Origin: BM714 sp964484935
GTDB taxonomy: Bacteria > Bacillota > Clostridia > Peptostreptococcales > BM714
DNA: 9,095 nucleotides
Assembly: GCA_964484935.1 (NCBI GenBank)
Contig: CAZAFW010000057.1
Span: 1 to 9,095, forward strand
Reading direction: 5' to 3'
Both the position numbers and the translations under genes were made by a program. Shown here piece by piece: positions 6,686-9,095 of this stretch (within the stretch, counting starts at the first letter, position 1; every line of letters starts with the position of its first letter). Below the pieces are notes generated by a model. That model was given only the letters and a program-made list of their open reading frames with translations. It was not told the DNA's origin and made no database searches.

Positions 6686-7285
6686 GTGGAAAAACAAGTT
6701 TTCATAAGGGAACTCAAGCGCCAGGATGTTGAAGCCATGACTAGTTGGGGGTTCCATGATGACCCGCTATTTCTCCACTACAATTTTCCGAGATTGTCGT
6801 ACGGAGAAAGAAGCCTTTGGCACTACACGAAAACTTCCGGTATAAGAAAAAAATGCTTCGCGCTCGTCAACCAAAAGGAAGACGTAGTAGGGTATATTTC
6901 GATGAAGCAAATCAACTATTTCCGCCGTACAAGCGAACTTGGGATAGTCCTGGACCCGGCTAGACTAGGAGAAGGATACGGCTCTTTGGCATTAAAAGTA
7001 TTTTTGGAGATGTATTTTGAAAAAATGAAGATGGACAAGCTATACCTGAAGGCGGCAAAATTCAATGAGAGAGCCTACAAGACATACTTAAAAGCCGGCT
7101 TTGCAGTTGAAAAAGAAATAGTCGAAGCCTTTGAGGAACAGGAAATAGAAGAATGGCGCATAAGGGAAATAATGAAAAAAAACCCCTATGTTTTTTTTGA
7201 AAAGGGACGGATATTGTGCCGCTATTACTATATGAGCATTTCGAAGGAATCATGGTTTTCCCCACAGAAAGGCGGAAACTGTTGA
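6686..7285 (+). CDS. GNAT-family N-acetyltransferase (RimJ/RimL-like)
   Basis: This is a predicted acetyl-CoA-dependent N-acetyltransferase of 199 residues from the GTG at 6686. The beginning (FIRELKRQDVEAMTSWG, residues 6-22) resembles the first strand and helix of RimJ/RimL-type enzymes. Strand beta4 leads into the acetyl-CoA pyrophosphate loop RLGEGYG (93-99), and the distal motif NERAYKTYLKAGF (127-139) has the usual Asn and a Tyr at the general-acid position. After the core, an acidic segment EAFEEQEIEEW (147-157) and a tail of about 40 residues are poorly conserved in what I recognise. The substrate is unknown: a ribosomal or replication protein N-terminus, an amine or an antibiotic are all possible. 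It starts 20 nt after dnaB without a promoter, so it should be transcribed with dnaB. Its stop codon falls inside the first DnaA-box-like 9-mer. Confidence 0.85.
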   Translation: MEKQVFIRELKRQDVEAMTSWGFHDDPLFLHYNFPRLSYGERSLWHYTKTSGIRKKCFALVNQKEDVVGYISMKQINYFRRTSELGIVLDPARLGEGYGSLALKVFLEMYFEKMKMDKLYLKAAKFNERAYKTYLKAGFAVEKEIVEAFEEQEIEEWRIREIMKKNPYVFFEKGRILCRYYYMSISKESWFSPQKGGNC

Positions 7286-7309
7286 TAAAACTGTGGATAA
7301 TGTGGACAA
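7280..7309 (+). promoter_or_regulatory. Cluster of three tandem DnaA-box-like 9-mers
   Basis: Three 9-mers in the same orientation read TGTTGATAA (7280-7288), TGTGGATAA (7292-7300) and TGTGGACAA (7301-7309). On the - strand they are TTATCAACA, TTATCCACA and TTGTCCACA. The middle one is the perfect consensus DnaA box and the other two differ by one base each. The second and third abut exactly. A poorer match on the opposite strand, TTCCCCACA (7258-7266, two differences), lies just upstream. The likely role is binding of DnaA, either to regulate the following promoter or as an oriC-proximal titration cluster. Confidence 0.65.
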
Positions 7310-7310
7310 T

Positions 7311-7324
7311 CGAACAATTGTTTG
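7311..7324 (+). promoter_or_regulatory. Possible LexA/DinR (SOS) operator
   Basis: CGAACAATTGTTTG differs at one base from the symmetric form CGAAC-N4-GTTCG. It contains the perfect 10-bp palindrome AACAATTGTT (7313-7322). The Bacillus LexA consensus is CGAACRNRYGTTYC; this site departs from it at two positions (T for R in the centre, G for the final C). It lies 17 bp upstream of the -35 of the DUF1858 gene and 1 bp after the DnaA-box cluster. It could bind another regulator, or none. Confidence 0.4.
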
Positions 7325-7341
7325 GGACAAAACACAAAAAC

Positions 7342-7369
7342 TTGAAAAAATTTTTTCATAAGGTATAAT
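7342..7369 (+). promoter_or_regulatory. Sigma-A promoter of the DUF1858 gene, with A6T6 palindrome
   Basis: TTGAAA (7342-7347) and TATAAT (7364-7369) are separated by 16 nt, a good vegetative promoter with a start near 7376 and a short leader of about 16 nt. The -35 and spacer coincide with the perfect 16-bp palindrome TGAAAAAATTTTTTCA (7343-7358), whose A6T6 core should be intrinsically curved or rigid. The promoter lets this gene be expressed apart from dnaB and the GNAT gene. Confidence 0.7.
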
Positions 7370-7391
7370 TATTTAACTGGGAGGTGAAGAA

Positions 7392-7598
7392 GTGGCAAAA
7401 ATAATAACCAAGGATATGATAATCACGGAAGTTCTTGATATCGACCAATCAACAGCTTCTATTTTCATGAAGCATGGCATGCATTGCATAGGGTGCCCTG
7501 TCGCAAGCAGCGAAAAAATCAGCGAAGCGGCTGTAGTGCACGGTATAGACGTGAATAAATTGATAGATGACTTAAATGCGTATTTGGAAAGCAAATAG
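7392..7598 (+). CDS. DUF1858 small CxxC protein (hybrid-cluster-protein-associated redox disulfide family)
   Basis: The product is a 68-residue soluble protein of the DUF1858 family, also described as the hybrid cluster protein-associated redox disulfide domain. It has the typical layout: ITKDMIITEVLDID (5-18), a helix ending in the signature GMHCIGCP (29-36) with Cys32 and Cys35, then SEKISEAAVVHGIDVNKLIDDLN (40-62). The family is thought to act as a small redox disulfide or to bind metal or iron-sulfur near the CxxC, but no precise reaction is known. The GTG start follows GGGAGGTG (7379-7386). The gene stands alone, with its own promoter and a strong terminator. No hybrid cluster protein gene is in the window, so a link to it cannot be tested here. 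Confidence 0.88.
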   Translation: MAKIITKDMIITEVLDIDQSTASIFMKHGMHCIGCPVASSEKISEAAVVHGIDVNKLIDDLNAYLESK

Positions 7599-7617
7599 GC
7601 TTAATGAGGTTGAAATG

Positions 7618-7651
7618 GCGTTCTGCTAATCGGGCAGAACGCTTTTTTTTT
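7618..7651 (+). terminator. Strong Rho-independent terminator after the DUF1858 gene
   Basis: GCGTTCTGC (7618-7626) and GCAGAACGC (7634-7642) form a perfect 9-bp stem with a 7-nt loop, followed by nine T residues (7643-7651). It lies 20 nt after the stop codon and isolates purA from everything upstream. Confidence 0.93.
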
Positions 7652-7660
7652 ACGCTATAT

Positions 7661-7694
7661 CGAATATTTTGAATAAAATCGATAAAAATATTCG
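7661..7694 (+). promoter_or_regulatory. Inverted repeat upstream of purA, candidate PurR operator pair
   Basis: CGAATATTTT (7661-7670) and AAAATATTCG (7685-7694) form a perfect 10-bp inverted repeat with a 14-nt spacer. CGAA and TTCG are 26 nt apart. In Bacillus, PurR binds two inverted PurBoxes with a central CGAA set at about this distance upstream of pur genes, including purA. The flanks match the AT-rich part of the PurBox, but the C residues beside CGAA in the consensus are absent. The repeat ends 7 bp before the -35 of purA. Confidence 0.5.
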
Positions 7695-7701
7695 TATAAA
7701 A

Positions 7702-7730
7702 TTGACTGAGGATGAAAACTCTGTTAATAT
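7702..7730 (+). promoter_or_regulatory. Sigma-A promoter of purA
   Basis: TTGACT (7702-7707) and TAATAT (7725-7730) are separated by 17 nt, with a TG at 7722-7723 that makes an extended -10. Transcription would start near 7737, leaving a leader of about 44 nt to the purA ATG. It follows directly on the terminator and the inverted repeat. Confidence 0.7.
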
Positions 7731-7766
7731 TTAATAGGTTAGCGAAAGAAGAAACCATCACATATA

Positions 7767-7775
7767 AGGAAGGTG
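7767..7775 (+). promoter_or_regulatory. Ribosome binding site deciding the purA start
   Basis: AGGAAGGTG ends 5 nt before the ATG at 7781. The upstream in-frame ATG at 7712 lies between the -35 and -10 elements of the promoter, so it would not be on the transcript. Confidence 0.8.
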
Positions 7776-7780
7776 TAATC

Positions 7781-9067
7781 ATGTCAACAGTAGTTATAAC
7801 CGGTGCGCAATGGGGCGACGAGGGAAAAGGAAAGATAATCGATTTTCTGGCGAGCCAATCAGATGTTGTCGTTCGCGGACAGGGAGGCAACAATGCCGGG
7901 CACACGGTTGTAGTCGGTAACAAAAAATATGCTCTCAGACTGATTCCGTCAGGCATTTTGAATCCGAAAGCCATAAACATAATTGGAAATGGTGTGGTTC
8001 TCGATCCGGAAGGATTTCTAATAGAAGTTGAAAAACTTGAAAAAGAAGGCATATGCACCAAAAATATAAGAATAAGCGACCGCACACACCTTATTTTTCC
8101 ATACCACAAGGGGCTCGACGATTTGGCTGAGCGTTCCCGCGGGGACAAGCAAATCGGGACAACGAAAAATGGAATAGGCCCCTGCTATATGGACAAGGTT
8201 GAAAGAAGCGGAATAAGAATCTGCGATTTGATGGATGAAGATGTCTTCAGGGAGAAACTCTCGCTTCAGCTAAATAGAAAGAACAATGTGATACAAAAGA
8301 TATATGGAGGAGAGCCCTTTGACGAGGATAAAATGCTTGAAACTTATCTGGAATATGCTGAAAAACTCAGGCCGTATGTGGAAGACACTACTGTGAGACT
8401 TTACGATGCGGTGAAGTCCGGCAAAAAGGTTCTTTTCGAAGGGGCTCAGGGAACTCTTCTTGATATCGATTTCGGCACATATCCGTTTGTGACCAGCTCG
8501 CACCCAATCTCAGGAGGTTTTGCGGTTGGAACAGGGATAGGGCCTAACATGATAGAGGAAGTTTTGGGAATCGCAAAAGCCTACACCACAAGGGTCGGCA
8601 AGGGACCTTTTGTTACGGAGCAGGACAATGAAACAGGTGACAACATACGCAAGGCCGGAAACGAATTCGGCACGGTCACGGGAAGACCGAGGCGCTGCGG
8701 ATGGTTCGACGCGGTAATGGTGAGATATTCGGCAAGAATAAACGGAATGACATCCATAGCTCTTATGCTTCTTGATGTTTTGACGGGAATAGACGAACTG
8801 AAAATTTGCACAGGCTATGAAATAAGGGGCGAAAAAGTGGAGCATTTCCCTGCCAGCCTAAAGGACTTGGCGGATGCCAAGCCCATATACGAAACCTTTG
8901 AAGGATGGAAAGAAGACATAACAGGGGTGGAAAGTTTTGACGACCTGCCCGGGAATGCTAAGAAATACATCGATAGAATAGAGGAGCTCGTGGACGTTCC
9001 AATCAAGATAGTTTCGATTGGACCCAAAAGAAGCCAGACCATCGTCCGCGACAAGATTTTCAGATAG
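7781..9067 (+). CDS. purA: Adenylosuccinate synthetase
   Basis: PurA joins IMP and aspartate using GTP to form adenylosuccinate, the first committed step from IMP to AMP. The 428-residue product is full length. GAQWGDEGKGK (8-18) is the P-loop-like GTP/IMP motif with the catalytic base Asp13. NNAGHT (37-42) carries the catalytic His41. IGTTKNGIGPCYMDK (125-139) is the IMP-binding loop, FEGAQGTLLDIDFGTYPF (219-236) and TSSHP (238-242) form the core signature, GPFVTE (275-280) contacts substrate, and TGRPRRCGWFD (300-310) holds the aspartate-binding arginines. MLLDVLTG (329-336) is the Firmicute version of the guanine-recognition stretch. The ATG at 7781 gives the canonical N-terminus MSTVVITGAQWGDEGKGK. 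It appears monocistronic at its 5' side, with its own promoter and a candidate purine-responsive operator. Confidence 0.98.
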   Translation: MSTVVITGAQWGDEGKGKIIDFLASQSDVVVRGQGGNNAGHTVVVGNKKYALRLIPSGILNPKAINIIGNGVVLDPEGFLIEVEKLEKEGICTKNIRISDRTHLIFPYHKGLDDLAERSRGDKQIGTTKNGIGPCYMDKVERSGIRICDLMDEDVFREKLSLQLNRKNNVIQKIYGGEPFDEDKMLETYLEYAEKLRPYVEDTTVRLYDAVKSGKKVLFEGAQGTLLDIDFGTYPFVTSSHPISGGFAVGTGIGPNMIEEVLGIAKAYTTRVGKGPFVTEQDNETGDNIRKAGNEFGTVTGRPRRCGWFDAVMVRYSARINGMTSIALMLLDVLTGIDELKICTGYEIRGEKVEHFPASLKDLADAKPIYETFEGWKEDITGVESFDDLPGNAKKYIDRIEELVDVPIKIVSIGPKRSQTIVRDKIFR

Positions 9068-9095
9068 AAAAGCAGCTTGCAGCAGGCAGTAAAGA

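Noticed and set aside
7250..7380. Chromosomal replication origin (oriC) at the DnaA-box cluster
   Set aside because: Only three good boxes are seen, and there is no dnaA, dnaN, rpmH or gidA neighbour and no clear DnaA-trio element. The cluster is more likely regulatory or titrating.
7712..7780. N-terminal extension of PurA from ATG 7712
   Set aside because: The ATG lies between the -35 and -10 elements. The canonical PurA N-terminus and a strong ribosome binding site point to 7781.

Overview
The window is a core-chromosome segment of a low-to-moderate GC Firmicute, most likely a Clostridia member. The evidence is the gene order (rpsF)-ssb-rpsR / yybS-gdpP-rplI / dnaB / purA, which matches the oriC-proximal region of Bacillus and clostridia, together with strong AGGAGG-type ribosome binding sites, TTG and GTG starts, and the clostridial-type SSB and DUF1858 proteins. 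The genus cannot be named from this sequence. All genes lie on the + strand with almost no spare DNA. No mobile element, CRISPR array, tRNA or rRNA is visible, and no gene-free stretch exceeds 300 bases.

Layout. Positions 1-32 hold the last codons of rpsF, followed by ssb (48-512) and rpsR (531-761): ribosomal protein S6, single-stranded DNA-binding protein and ribosomal protein S18. A 9-bp hairpin with a U-rich tail (769-800) ends this unit. A new promoter (825-853) precedes a long apparent operon: yybS-like DUF2232 membrane protein (903-1847), gdpP c-di-AMP phosphodiesterase (1863-3854), rplI (3857-4303), a fumarylacetoacetate hydrolase-family enzyme (4382-5281), dnaB replicative helicase (5340-6665) and a GNAT acetyltransferase (6686-7285). 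A small DUF1858 CxxC protein (7392-7598) has its own promoter and a strong terminator (7618-7651). purA (7781-9067) follows with its own promoter.

How the genes fit together. The conserved genes serve translation (S6, S18, L9), replication (SSB, DnaB), c-di-AMP turnover (GdpP) and AMP synthesis (PurA). The FAH enzyme, the GNAT and the DUF1858 protein are the accessory members.

The most interesting part is the 7280-7376 intergenic stretch. It holds three tandem DnaA-box-like 9-mers (one perfect consensus), then a 14-bp sequence close to the Firmicute LexA/DinR operator, then a 16-bp A6T6 palindrome inside a good sigma-A promoter. A second regulatory signal, a 10-bp inverted repeat with CGAA/TTCG ends just upstream of the purA promoter (7661-7694), has the architecture of a PurR operator pair. 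I found no clearly new multigene system. The candidates worth checking are these regulatory sites and the three accessory genes. Four likely starts differ from the longest open frames (yybS, rplI, GNAT, purA).
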